Shown here piece after piece: positions 10,757 through 26,200 of a stretch of DNA of 64,000 nt. Location of the stretch: positions 39,064,875-39,128,874 of the forward strand of contig CM026561.1 in assembly GCA_015143295.1 (NCBI GenBank), written 5' to 3'. Every line of letters starts with the position of its first letter. Within the stretch, counting starts at the first letter, position 1. Under the pieces are notes generated by a model that ran no database searches, was not told where the DNA came from, and saw only the letters and a program-made list of their open reading frames with translations. Made by a program: the position numbers and the translations under genes. Origin of the DNA: Tetracentron sinense. Taxonomy: Eukaryota; Streptophyta; Magnoliopsida; Trochodendrales; Trochodendraceae.

Positions 10757-11535
10757 AATCGGCACCATCAAAATTAGGGCATTCCTATAGAAATTAGAAA
10801 GCCTTTTTTTGAGTTTTTTTTAATGGTGACAAATTCTGATATTTGTTTGGACATTTTCGGAAGAGAGAGAACAAAGGAAGGGACTCTCTCTCTAACTTTG
10901 TATGGTAAGAGAGAGAGAGACAGGGGAAGGTTAGGAGAGAGACGTCTCTGCGATAGAGCTTTGACTCTCTCGTTCATGGCGGATTCACACCCTATATTCC
11001 TCTATTCATCCTATTATCCTTCCCAAACCCTTTCTTTCTTCTATTAGATTATCTCTCGACTTTCTAACTCATCTGGGTAACCCTCGAAATCTTTTTCCTC
11101 TGCTGGGAGATTCGAAGAAACTTTACTGGGTTTTCGCTTCATAATCTACCCTGTTTCTCCCCATTTCTTCTTGTTTTTTAAAGATCTTCAGAAAACAAAG
11201 ATCCTTCTGGATTTCTAGAAAATTCTTGCGGGTATAGTTTGATTTCTTCCTCAACCCCTCTTGCAGGACGAAGAAAGCTAGATTTGAAGTTTGACCTTGA
11301 TTTCTTCTGTTTTTTGCAGGAACACGCGTTTTCCTCGTTTGATTTCGTGGTTTCCTCCATTGCAAAACAATTTAATTTCAGGAGCTTGATAGGAATTGGA
11401 TCTTGTTGTGTTTTTAAACAATTTCAGGAGCTGAACAATTTTTTTTTTAACTTTATAATTTGATCGGTCCCCTTCAAATCTGGCTACCCTTTTCGTTAAA
11501 AAAACAGAAAAATTGGAAATTTGAAGCTTTGATCC
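10757..11535 (+). other. Probable 5' untranslated leader of the kinase gene
   Basis: A pyrimidine- and GA-rich stretch without a gene, with GAGAGAGA runs near 10862 and 10908. A good splice acceptor (TTTTTTGCAG, ending 11319) suggests a leader intron, as seen in many plant kinase genes. I did not fix its donor. Confidence 0.4.
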
Positions 11536-16648
<5,113 letters not shown>

Positions 16649-17855
16649 GGGTAAATGACAATAAAAAAAAGTAACTGTGAAAAAATGAGAAATGGAAAAA
16701 AAAAAAAAATTATCCTTTATTTTGTTGGGTTTACAAAATTCTTTCTTTTTCCCTCGTCTTTCCCCCCTTTATTCAATCTCAAGTGGGACCTTAATTTTTT
16801 TCTGCCCTTTTAGTGGATAAGAGTAGAATTGTTTGTTTGAGAAAGAGTTGCAGAAGAGACAGTTAGTCTGAAGGTTGTTATTGTAGTTGTAAATACGTCA
16901 GTTTGTCTTACACGCCTTTCTCGTCGAAGATCTTTGTCTGGCTGCTGCTTAGTTGTTGCCCCCCACATGTGCTGTTGGGTTAGAGACTACTGTGCCACAT
17001 TCAATTGTTAGGTGAATCTCATTACTCTACCTTTCTGTTCCAATGTGGGTTTTAATTAAAGAACACCCACCAAACTTGGAGGAATTCCTTTTGGATTCTG
17101 AAAAGCCAACTTTAGTGTATTTTGCTTAGTTGCCTCCATAAATAGCAGTACCCATCTCGAAGTTTAGTTGTGGAATTGTTCTGTTTTTCCTCCCAACTGA
17201 AATAACTATATATTTAGCAGTGCCACACTCTAAATTTAGCATTAAAACCTCTATGTTAGCTGTGGCTTGTATTCATTTGTATGAGGAAATGATAATATGG
17301 TCCCCTTTAGATTGGGTACTTGATTTATGCAGCCCTACAGGTACTTCTATTTGCTGCTTAAAAAAGGCACCTTTGTGAGAGAACTAATTGGCTTGAAACC
17401 TTGAAGGGATGAGTTTTTTTAACCCTTTTGCTGGATCAGATTAGGGTACTCTATTTGATCTTGAAACAGTACTTTTAAGCTTACCTATGTTTAAGGGGCT
17501 TGGGGACTGAAATACAACTGGCGGTGTGTGTTATCTTTGATCGATGTTTCTTCTGCCAAACAGCTCATTTTTACAACAACCCACATGCCTTGATCTTGTT
17601 AAAGAGGTATTGCTGTAGTTTTGTAAAACCCATATAATTCCTCCTTATTTGACACCAAATTAACCCCTCAAATCTTATGCAACAATCTGTACGATTTTTT
17701 TATATTTATGTTCGAGATCATACACGTGAATATGTGATACATCAACTAGTTTAATCACATTTCTATTTAGCATTTTACTTCGTTATTCTAAAGTTAGTGA
17801 CTTGTTAACTATAAGAGACCTTAGTGCAACATAACAATACGATGGGAAATGTTGG
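16649..17855 (+). other. Kinase 3' untranslated region and downstream spacer
   Basis: T-rich sequence with no open frame of note. The first few hundred bases probably form the 3' UTR; I could not choose a polyadenylation signal with confidence. No other gene is visible. Confidence 0.45.
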
Positions 17856-17859
17856 GGGG

Positions 17860-18070
17860 GGCTGCCCATTTGACTCTTAGTCAAATGCTGGTCTCATTGG
17901 TCCACGTCCCCTTTTTAACATTCATTAACTGTGGTTAAGATCACTCTCTCTTAAAGTTATTCATTTAACCTTGATTTTTAGAAGAAAAAAATAATTAATC
18001 TTAAGTTGGTAAAGCCTAACCACGGTTAAAGACGACAAAAAGGGAAGTCATTCCACTAGGTAGCCGAATG
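17860..18070. mobile_element. Foldback-core element
   Basis: The left arm has tccacgtcccctttttaaca and GTGGTTAAGATCACTC; the inverse appears at 18015-18040 (accacggttaaagacgacaa). The loop is AT-rich. It belongs to the same core family as the elements near 4195, 19380 and 39374. Confidence 0.5.
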
Positions 18071-18219
18071 TGGGGTCGGCTAATCTTCTGCAAATATTTA
18101 ATAATTCTTGGACCACCTCATTAATGGATCTCACAGTGTAGATCACCCGTTATAAATGAATTTGATCAAATGACTAGCACATTAAGAGCAGAAATGAATT
18201 TGATTAAATGACATAGGTC

Positions 18220-18650
18220 TTACCAGGCCTAGCTCTTTACTTATTAAGGGTAAGGCCTAGCCCTTGAAAGCCTAAACTGGCTAGCCCAAGCCCCATCCTC
18301 AAGGGCCAGGATCCAAAAAGAGCTTTTTTTTCTTTCATTTTAAGGAATTTAGTGGGTTTCACATCGTTATTGATGCTTTCCTCATCTTAGTTTTAGGTAT
18401 TCCTCTTAGCTTTATGTATTTATATTAGTAGAGATCGGTTGAAATTATTATCATACCTCTATAATTATAAGCTATCAAAGGGCAGGACCGGGGTATGGCA
18501 GAGGTCAGCCTTAATTTTGTCCTTAGTTTCCTAGCCCTTCAAGGGCCTAGATTAACTAGGCCCTACCCCTGCAGTCAAGGGTCAAAGCGGGGCAGGAAAT
18601 AAAAGTGATTTTTTTTTTCATTCGAAGGCAAAAAAACAGTTGCTCCCTAC
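18220..18650. repeat. hAT-type repeat rich in GGCCTAGCCC words, diverged
   Basis: Repeated CCTAGCCCTT / AAGGGCTAGG words and GGCAGGACCGGGGTATGG resemble the repeats at 40945-41480 and 59310-59390. They look like degenerate plant hAT relatives whose ends read as short GC-rich words. There is no coding capacity. Confidence 0.4.
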
Positions 18651-18918
18651 CATCAAATTACTTTAGTTAATGCTGTTATGCACTATGATTGGAGAGTGAG
18701 CTCTTGAATCAACATATAGTAAATTTGGGAGTGGTGTGGTTATTTTTATCAATTGGATCACACTATTGATCAAAATATATCAGTCAGCAACTATGATGCA
18801 AAGTTGTAAACCAATAAAGCTCGGTTAGGTTATTCCGTGAAACATTTCCCCTTTATGTTTGGTTGTCAAGAAAATAAGTGAAAACAAGGAAAAGAAAAGA
18901 AAATTAGACAAGGGAAGT

Positions 18919-19084
18919 GATTTAAAACTCTCAATAATAGGTAATATTGAGAGTTCTGATCGGCCGATTAGCGCCAAACGTCAAGTGAGGCCCACCATTT
19001 AATGCACTTATGCCTTGGAGTCATTAGATTTTCATTTGAGTGGCCTAGCTCTCATAGTAATTACTATTGAGAGTTTTTAAACAA
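18919..19084. mobile_element. MITE with AAACTCTCAATA-type ends
   Basis: The left end TTTAAAACTCTCAATAATAG faces the inverse on the right, CTATTGAGAGTTTTTAAAC (19064-19082). The inner part GGCCCACCATTTAATGCA recurs in the related copy at 62110-62325. Confidence 0.55.
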
Positions 19085-19379
19085 TTTTTATTAACCAAAA
19101 CACAACTGAAAATTTTATTAGAAACCTAAAATTTTCCTTCACCTATTTTCTCAGCAACCAAACCTACTAGTATGATTTTTCTCTAAAAGTTGGCAAGGAG
19201 AACATAAAGAAAACCAACTATTACAAACAACTTTTAAATATGAGCTCGAGTTCAATAGATATTCGGAACTCCCTAGAATATGCGTGATCCTGACTAGGGT
19301 ATTTACAGTATTCGATTAGTAGTTAGGTTAGTAATATTAGGGGTCTCTTACTTGCCATGTCACCATAGGATATTTATCC

Positions 19380-19670
19380 TACACGGCCTTGAGGTCGCCA
19401 CGTATCCCTTTTGACACCTATTAATTGTGGTTAAGATTCACCCACCCCTAGGGTTCACTCACCTATCCTTGGTTTTTAGAAGAAAAATAATAATTTTTAA
19501 ACCCTGATTAAAATTCACAAACTCCTAAAGTTAATTTATTTTTAATATATTTTTTAAACCAAGGATAGGTCGGTGAATCTTAGGGATGGGTGAATCTTGA
19601 CCACAGTTAAGGGGTGTCAAAAAGGAACACATGGCGATCTCAAAAGCGTAATTATACCCTCCCCGTGTCC
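19380..19670. mobile_element. Foldback-core element
   Basis: Arms of about 110 bp with GGTCGCCACGTATCCC, GTGGTTAAGATTCACCCACC and CTATCCTTGGTTTTTAGA face their inverse copies at 19560-19655. It is inserted downstream of the broken defensin-like copy. Confidence 0.6.
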
Positions 19671-19975
19671 AGTTATAACCGTAGAAAATTACAAGTAATT
19701 GTTGCCCCATTACATAAAAGATGGGTACTCCCATATATAGTCCCAAATCCTAACCGGTCATAACCAATCACTGGGGGTATGTATTCAGTTAGCTTATTTT
19801 ATCTATTCAGTTAGCTTATTTTATCTTTTCTAATGTCACATCAGCATAAATCCTAATATTTTAATAATTGAAATAAGCAGTTAGGATTTGGGACTATATA
19901 TGGGAGTACACTTTCAGAGTATCCTAGATTAATTCTACTTAAAATGGGAGAGAGTAGAGAGAAACAAAGTCTTAG

Positions 19976-20296
19976 CTTGGGTGGTGTGAGTATTCCCTTA
20001 TCTCTGCCTTCAGTCATTGCCTTGTGGTATGATTGAGTTTACCAAAAACACCCGAACATCTTTAGGGTGAGTGTTTAGTCCCACATCGGGTACTTACCAG
20101 AGCATGTTGTAACATATAAGTTCCTTGGTGCCTCAAACGGTTGGTATCCGTTTTGAGGAGCTCTAGGGTGAAGCTTACATGGGCTGCATATGTGTGATGT
20201 GTGTGTGTGTGTTTGCTTGGGTGTTGTGAGTATTCCCTTGTCTTTGCCTTCAGTCATTGCCTTGTGGTATGATTGAGTTCACCAAAAACATAAAAA
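19976..20296 (+). mobile_element. Two direct copies of a short retroposon 3' end
   Basis: A 75-bp segment (GCTTGGGTGGTGTGAGTATT through TTGAGTTTACCAAAAACA) occurs at 19977-20050 and again at 20215-20290 with a few changes. The second copy is preceded by an snRNA-type promoter motif and a GT-rich tract, and ends in ACATAAAAAAA. A related, diverged end with a short A-rich tail is at 59054-59195. This fits a SINE-like family inserted twice. Confidence 0.5.
20077..20120 (+). promoter_or_regulatory. snRNA-type promoter motif (USE plus TATA)
   Basis: AGTCCCACATCG at 20077-20088 matches the plant upstream sequence element consensus RTCCCACATCG of U-snRNA genes. TATAAG follows at 20115-20120, with 26 bases between them. 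In plants a gap of about 24 marks Pol III snRNA genes and about 34 marks Pol II ones, so this is nearer the Pol III type. A strong hairpin (CCTCAAACGG with CCGTTTTGAGG) sits at 20131-20158, where transcription would begin. Confidence 0.5.
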
Positions 20297-20348
20297 AATT
20301 GACAGAGAAAGTCTTAGCTCTTTATTGTTGGCCCATGACATACTATAT

Positions 20349-20404
20349 GGGAGAGGGAGAGGGAGAGGGAGAGGGAGAGGGAGAGGGAGAGGGAGAGAGA
20401 GAGA
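20349..20404. repeat. (GAGAGG)n hexanucleotide repeat
   Basis: About nine GAGAGG units run up to the stop-codon side of the broken defensin-like exon. The intact copy has a plain (GA)n at the same spot (42847-42878), so the microsatellite predates the duplication and changed afterwards. Confidence 0.85.
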
Positions 20405-20576
20405 TCAACAATGGTAATGGTAGGTACAATCCTTGAGCGCGGGGCGGTACCATGGACGTTGTTACAAAAACCCTTGCCACCATATTGGTATGCGCACTTT
20501 GGCGCGCAGTTGTCGTCGCACGGTGACAACGCAATGTAAAATGCTTTCGCATCCACCAGCTGCACCCTACTCCCAA
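20405..20576 (-). pseudogene. Broken copy of defensin-like exon 2
   Basis: Closely matches exon 2 of the intact gene at 42880-43046, starting at the same splice acceptor (ATGCAG). Cys1 is replaced by Phe. A 5-bp insertion (the extra CCGCG stretch near 20440) shifts the frame before the last three cysteines, and one of those codons is also changed to Tyr. No signal-peptide exon is found upstream. The 3' flank with an AATAAA signal is shared with the intact copy. Confidence 0.85.
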
Positions 20577-20999
20577 CTGCATTTATCACAAAGGAGAAAA
20601 TAAATTTACACGAGTTTGATGAAAATATATAGACCCCCTCAAGTTTAAGAAAATACATTAGGTATCCCTACTTTTCAAAATATTGACACTTACAACTTTT
20701 CCATAAGTTGACCGTTAGTCAATTGATGGAATGATGATGTCATGGGATAAAATGATATAAACTACCAAAAATATCCTCTCTAAAGTTGTTATTTCCATTT
20801 TTCTCATATACAAAATTGTCCCTTCATTTTTAAATCAAATCAAATCCTCTTGGGTTGTCACGTGTCCTTTTGGACACCCCTTGTGGTGGCCACATGTCCT
20901 TTAAATGAAATCAAATCCTCTACCGACACGCTCCTCAGCGACATGCATGGTCCTCTCCCATTACAGTCGTCATTTACATAGGGTTTCGGAAGAGGATTT
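20577..20999. other. Spacer left of MULE C
   Basis: AT-rich sequence with a short foldback-core scrap (gtcacgtgtccttttggaca near 20857). The left end of MULE C should lie in or just after this stretch, but I could not identify a terminal repeat matching its right end. No gene seen. Confidence 0.4.
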
Positions 21000-21235
21000 G
21001 AACTGGACAAGCATCCATTCATCCGAATAACAGGTCAGGATTTTCCTTTCCTTACAAATTTAGTAATGCATAAAAAACTTAGTTTGAAAATAATAATAAA
21101 CCTAACGTTTGTTTTGTTTAAGTTTAGTTTTTTTTTTTAATTTGGTAATTCATCATTAGGTTTTTTTGTATGGTATTATCAGTGTGCAAATGAAAGTCAT
21201 CTTAGTCTTCCAAATGAAGTATAATACAGACCAGA

Positions 21236-21335
21236 CTGATCGATAGCCCATAGCGAGCAATCGCTCGTTGTTAAATAACGAGCGATCGTTGTCCCATAAC
21301 GATCGATCGTTATTCAATAACGATCGGTAAGCAAA
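21236..21335. repeat. Tandem palindromic GATCGTT repeats, left side of MULE C
   Basis: Four units of about 21-25 bp, each nearly a palindrome in itself: for example GATCGTT, seven bases, AACGATC. Unit ends overlap, forming GATCGATCGTT joints. The array lies just upstream of the putative splice acceptor before the DUF1985 coding start. Confidence 0.8.
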
Positions 21336-21429
21336 TGATCGATCCATCAATTAAAGCGAAAGAATTTTCAGGTTCGGTAACGTATATTATTTAATTTGTC
21401 TTTTTCGTTTGTCTTCTTGAAGTTTAAGC

Positions 21430-22110
21430 ATGAGGAAGACGCTTGTGACAAGAGCACAATTAGAAGGACCGGGTGAACAAAGAAGTAGATTGCCTTTACG
21501 CAGAAGATTTGGTTCCAAATTAAAGAAAACTTGGAGGCGCATCCAGAGAGGAAGAAACTGTGGATGAAGACTTGCTTCGGCCACCTTTATAATATGCCAA
21601 AGATCATTGTGTGTGGCAGGGCGATCCATCACATCCTCCAACACCACATAGGGAGGTTACAGTTCTATATCCAAGGTACAAGCCTAAGGTGTACTGAGTT
21701 GGACTTCACATGCATCTTGGGCCTTAGAAGTGGCGGATCTGCATGCCCTCCCCTCCTTAGGAAGGGAATGAAGAAGGGGGAGGACTTAATATGGAGGAGA
21801 TGACTATAGACAGAGGACAGAGGGTACACCATCACAGGTAAGAACTACTTAAATATTTGAAATTCAAGTACTTCAACTTGTACCTCAATTGACCTTTTTT
21901 GAAGCACTCCCTAATTCACCATTTGTATGGATGTAGGGACAGGACTTCAATTCCCTGAAATAGCAGATTTTCGAACTTCAGGAATCTGTCCACTCAGGGT
22001 TCAATGTGAAGACATCCAGGATTAATGACATGTCTTCCTACATACTTCATTTTGTGGATGATATAAACCTAATGAGGGACGATATTAAGTCTATGAAGGA
22101 AGAATTATAG
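21430..22110 (+). pseudogene. DUF1985-type gene of MULE C, frameshifted
   Basis: From ATG at 21430 a basic N-terminus is followed, in another frame from 21531, by EAHPERKKLWMK, then LYNMPKIIVCGRAIHHIL and a block ending ELDFTCILGLRSGG. This is the pattern of the plant DUF1985 domain found in MULE-borne Ulp1-related proteins (hydrophobic helix, then ..EF..ITGL-like motif). MULE B carries the same gene at 63622 onward, which supports the identification. A frameshift lies between the two frames. A possible second exon (about 21936-22109) has a helical, acidic stretch and stops. Function in the element is unknown. Confidence 0.65.
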
Positions 22111-22464
22111 TATTTGAAAGTACTGATATTGAAGAAGTGATCCTGACAAAAGTAGGAAAAAATACCTTATTTGTAAAAGAGACCTTATTTATGTGTCTGT
22201 TTGAGTGTTTATAGTTTGAAAGTACTGTTTCCGTGTATGTTTGGGTGTTTATAGTTTCGAAAGGTAATGACAATAGGCAAAACCCTTATGTTTGGGTGTT
22301 GGTAGGTCATTGGGGTTTGTATTTTAGATCCATTAGTGCTCTTAATTGTCCTAGGTTAAACCTTTATGCATTCAATTTTGATTATGGAAAATGTGTGCTC
22401 TTAATTGTCCTCGCTAGGGTATTTAAGTGTGATCACATATTATGTTCCCATTGCATATTTATTA

Positions 22465-22585
22465 TACAAGCCGATCGTTCTGGGAGAGCGACCGATCTTT
22501 CTGGGCAAGCGATCGTTCGTTCTGGTATAGCGATCGTTCGTTCTAGGATAGTGATTGTTCTGGCATATCGATTGTCCGATATCTC
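22465..22585. repeat. CGATCGTTCTGG-type tandem repeats inside MULE C
   Basis: Six degenerate units of 17-21 bp, such as CGATCGTTCGTTCTGGTATAG, lie between the DUF1985 and protease segments. They share the CGATCGTT word with the subterminal arrays on both sides. Confidence 0.75.
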
Positions 22586-22924
22586 AGCATGATTATGTGA
22601 TATAAATCATCCGTACAAGCAGAGTATTTTCAATCGATTCAAATACAAGTTACATAAGATACAACCTCAATTCCTCAATCTTTAATTAAATCCAAGTTAC
22701 ATTTTCTATTCCCTCTAGGTCACAAGATAATCTTGCCACAAAGCTTTCTTACAAATACAATCTCGTTACACCATGGACTACTACATGACTCAAACTTTCA
22801 TGATTGTACGGAGGTATACTTCGGTCATGAGTGAACATAAGATGCATACACCCTGTATACACCCAGTGCTTTGCTTACTTTTTTTATTTCACTGTGACCT
22901 CTCTACTCACCTTCACCCTCATAA

Positions 22925-24065
22925 TGGAGCACCAGTCATAAGCTCGTACGTCATTCGCTTTCGAAAGTAGAATATATCAGACTGAAATAAATGTGCTCAC
23001 GTATGAGGTTCAAATACACAAATATAAGAGGAAATAATTCTTGTACATTTAGTTGTGGTTACCTTTTTAAAGCTAATGAGGAGATCAGAACACAGGTAGT
23101 TGACGGACGTGAGTACGTATACCCCGCAATCAAGACATAAACACTGCTTAATTCAGAAAATATATAATTTCCTTTACATCCCACTCTTTACCTCCCAAGG
23201 CACTTGAATCACCAGATAAATGAAAAAGTACAGGGATGGACTCCTTTAGGACTGCTACTACGGGTTCATACCTCTCTCTTGAATTCTTAGAGTACAAACT
23301 TAACACTAGTATAATGTTCCTGTTAGGAGGTTCCAACACAGCCAAAGACCAATGACCTTCATTATGGAAAGGGAGGTATACCCTTTCACAGTTCCACATC
23401 ACCGACAATCTATGTTTAGGCCCGATAGCAACATTTATGCTATTAGGAATATCTTTACTGATAAGCATGTGTTTGCTCTGATCATCTTCGGCCTTGTAAT
23501 TTGAAAATAATGATTTGTACGTAAGTAGGGTGTCTGGCCATAGAAAGGAAACACAATTTATTTATGTATTTTACTGTATTGACACTAAATTAAATTATTT
23601 TAATCGTACCATGAACCCTAATTGACTAAATGCGCACTCTTGTGTGTACAGATCAGGATGCGTTGCGTATCGTATAGCCAACAATTCCATGTATGCATCA
23701 ATGTGCTACATCATGCATAAATATGCATGAAGGCCGATTAGTATCCATGTTATTAATAAGTCTTATGCGTACTGAATCAAACTAATAACTCTGTACAATT
23801 GCGCAAAGCAATGTGTTACTCATTGACAAATCAAAAAGCAACGCGGGTATCATTTCCATGTTACTAGCGATTGTTGACCTACAAAGTTAGAATATATATA
23901 TATCATAACTAAAAATTGCAGAATTTTGATAATAAAGTAACGCTCTTACACTTTTGGACCGCCCATCTTGGTAATGTACAAGCTTAGTCTTTCAAACTCG
24001 GCACCCTTTAATCGTCTTTTTCGGTTAATCGGTCTTGGCAACGCCTCATCCCGCTTCTTCCTAGA
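22925..24065 (-). pseudogene. Ulp1-like cysteine protease (C48) segment of MULE C
   Basis: Three pieces read leftwards. About 24065-23946 codes a basic exon (KKRDEALPRPINRKRRLKG). About 23475-23148 codes a Ulp1 core with YLPFHNEGHWSLAV, giving the catalytic His near 23353. After a stop and frame change at 23148, KQCLCLDCGVYVLTSVNYL follows, with catalytic Cys near 23127 and the Gln five residues before it. This ends at a splice donor (AAG then GTAACC, near 23065). A last exon near 22970-22925 reads RKRMTYELMTG. The Asp of the His-Asp-Cys triad is not evident where YDSL is expected (VLSL). C48 proteases cut ubiquitin-like modifiers such as SUMO; whether this one could do so is doubtful given the lesions. 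Confidence 0.7.
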
Positions 24066-24302
24066 ATCCAAAAAGGGTGAATAGAGGTAACGTGACTTCA
24101 TACGTATTATCCGATTCTTCTATGCAAATGTGTTGGGTACCATGCTTACATACTGATTGGATACTTCTATCTCTGTGTTCTCAGTAGCAGGTTCAGGATA
24201 AGGTTGAATGAGAGGCTCAGACTCAGAAATACAATACATAGGACATTTTTGTTTAATCAATGTGGTGTCTGGTGTTCATTTTGCACTTTTGGTTATAAAC
24301 AG

Positions 24303-24602
24303 CTACATGACACTCAGTTGTGATCGTTCATTTTGCATAAAATATAAGGACAACTCTTCATCGTCAGAGATACCAGTGGGAGTCATGAAAATGCCAGTGC
24401 CTATAGGGAAAAAACACCTAATTCTAATATCAACCTCCTCTGGTCGAGAGTTAGTATATACTCTAGATAAAAGTAAGTCATAGATGATATCCCGATATAA
24501 AGATATAAATTTCGATGTCCCACCATCATAAAAGAAGTTCCCACCCTCGTGAATCCATTCCCCATTGTAGTAGCAAAGTAAAGGTATTGACGATCGATCC
24601 AT
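24303..24602 (-). pseudogene. Transposase N-terminal segment of MULE C
   Basis: Starts at ATG 24602 right after a splice acceptor (TTTTGTAG). The product (LLCYYNGEW, a Gly/Ser-rich turn, YDLLLSRVY, RPEE, then GISDDEEL) aligns by eye with the transposase start of MULE A (VVCCYDGEW, YEKLLDKVY, RPEE, DITDDEEL). No DNA-binding or DDE domain follows within the element; instead the protease segment is next. An internal deletion or a fusion of the two genes would explain this. Confidence 0.65.
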
Positions 24603-24679
24603 TGTCTACAAAATTGCACCAAATGTTATAAAAAGTAATGTAAAAGAAACAAATATATCACCACATAAATTCAATTACA

Positions 24680-24780
24680 TCAATTGATCGATATAAGATA
24701 TCAATCGTTAGAATATTTTGATCGGTCGATACTATCAGCGAAATCGTTACTTGTTAGCGAACGATCGTTATCTACTACTT
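24680..24780. repeat. GATCG-type subterminal repeats, right side of MULE C
   Basis: Words such as TTGATCGATAT, TTGATCGGTCGATA, AAATCGTTACTTG and GCGAACGATCGTTATC mirror the left array (21236-21335). They lie upstream of the splice acceptor before the transposase start. Confidence 0.65.
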
Positions 24781-25384
24781 GAAAAAATTATCTATAATAA
24801 CTGTATGATCTCATCAATGCGATATCGATGGCTACTGTAAAATTACATATTTCAGTGCAGGAATGGAATTAAAACATCTCATTTGAAGTCTCGAATAAGA
24901 AAAAAAAGGTGATTAGGTGGTGTTTGGGACAGAAACTACTTCGGCAAAGAAATACCTAAATGAAGAAATTGTGTTTGAGACAAAAACAAGTTCAACACAG
25001 AAAAACCTAAATGAAGAGATGGTGTTTGGATTAAACTGAAAAAGGAAGGCTACAAAACTCAAGGATGAGTATTTATAATGTAAAAGATGATGAATTTATA
25101 ATGTAGAAACCCATACCTCTACAACAGATTATTCATACCAAACGATGAGAGAAACAGAGAGGCAAAAAATCGTCCAGAAGACCTCAAAACATTGTCTTCA
25201 CTATTGCGTGAAAAAGTGAAAGAGGTATTTTCATCCTAAGGTCACAAGAGTTCTCACGCGTATGGAGTTCTCACTTGCAGAAGCCTATAAAAGTTATTAT
25301 GAAAAGTCTTGGCCTATTTCGAGGGTTTACAAGTAGTTGGGGCCTAGTTTGGGAAAAACCCTTTTTTAAATGTATATGGGATAA

Positions 25385-25745
25385 GCTGCATAACATGGGG
25401 AATGGAGATGGATAGAGGTCCAATCACAGCCAATTGCGCAATTGAACTCGGAGAGAGTTCAATCGAACCCACAAGCCAACTCACGTCCCTTTCAACCCCT
25501 ATAACTATAGTTAAGATCCACTAACCTTTGGGGTTCAACAATATACCTTTAGTTTTTTTAGAAAAATATATTAACCGTAAGTGTTAAAAATCCTTAACTA
25601 GATTTAATATTTTTTAAATTTTTTTTCTAAAAACAAGGTTATATTTTTGAAACCCAAGGGTTCGAAAATCTTAACCACAATTAATAGGGGTTAAAAGGGA
25701 CACTTGTTGGCCTGTGGGTGTGATTGAACTCTCCTCGAGTTCAAT
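25385..25745. mobile_element. Foldback element with CAATCACAGCCAATTGCG-type arms
   Basis: The outer arm GGTCCAATCACAGCCAATTG continues through GAACTCGGAGAGAGTTCAA to an ACGTCCC core; the inverse arm ends the element at 25690-25765. The foldback core (GTTAAGATCCACTAACC) lies inside. It is the same core as at 4195 but with different outer arms. Confidence 0.6.
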
Positions 25746-25809
25746 CATGATTGGCTGTGATTCGATCTCAGATGGGTACCCCTCAACTTTTGAATTTTAA
25801 ATATATATA

Positions 25810-26200
25810 TATAGTTTACTAAATCTTTGTTATAACCGGACTCCTTGGAGTCAGTTAAAACCCACAGGTCAACACATGTCCCCTTTTTTTGGTTAGAGAG
25901 GTAATCTAAACACACACACACATCAGCCCTAAGGTAACCACTAGGCCATAAGGGTAAACCCACACAACCACTCTAAAAGGGCCTGACTTAAGGAGGGTTT
26001 GTGATCCCTTATATACCCTTGTGAAGCCTAGTACACAATTACCTTTTATTACCTCTTGATTGTAATTAAGATTCACTAACCCTTAGGATTCAATCACCTA
26101 ACCTTGGTTTCTAGAAGAAAAAAATTAACTGTAAAAATTAAAAGTTATTAACTAGAGTTAAAAGACTTGTGTTGTAATCAGACTTCAAGGAGACAACTGT
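25810..26200. mobile_element. Foldback element interrupted by a SINE-like sequence
   Basis: The arms carry ACCGGACTCCTTGGAGTC on the left and AATCAGACTTCAAGGAGAC on the right. Between 25890 and 26040 an unrelated insert shows, on the minus strand, an A-box-like TGGCCTAGTGGT and a CA/GT tract. It is related to sequence at 9065-9180. CCTTTT on both sides may be its target duplication. Confidence 0.4.

Larger units (their letters stand above)
21000..25380. mobile_element. MULE C: Ulp1/DUF1985-carrying Mutator-like element, decayed
   Basis: The segment holds a DUF1985-type gene reading right (21430 onward), a Ulp1-like protease segment reading left (about 24065-22925) and a transposase N-terminal segment reading left (24602-24303). 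This gene set matches plant MULEs known to carry Ulp1-like (Kaonashi-type) genes. Distinct palindromic repeats lie inside both ends. The transposase core is missing. The outer limits are approximate and no target duplication was identified. Confidence 0.6.

Noticed and set aside
20343-20658. Open frames ending in long Ser-Leu or Ser-Pro repeats
   Set aside because: These come from the (GAGAGG)n tract after the frameshift in the broken defensin-like copy.
22465-22585. CRISPR-like array
   Set aside because: Units are short, directly joined and degenerate, without unique spacers, and the DNA is nuclear plant DNA. They are transposon subterminal repeats.
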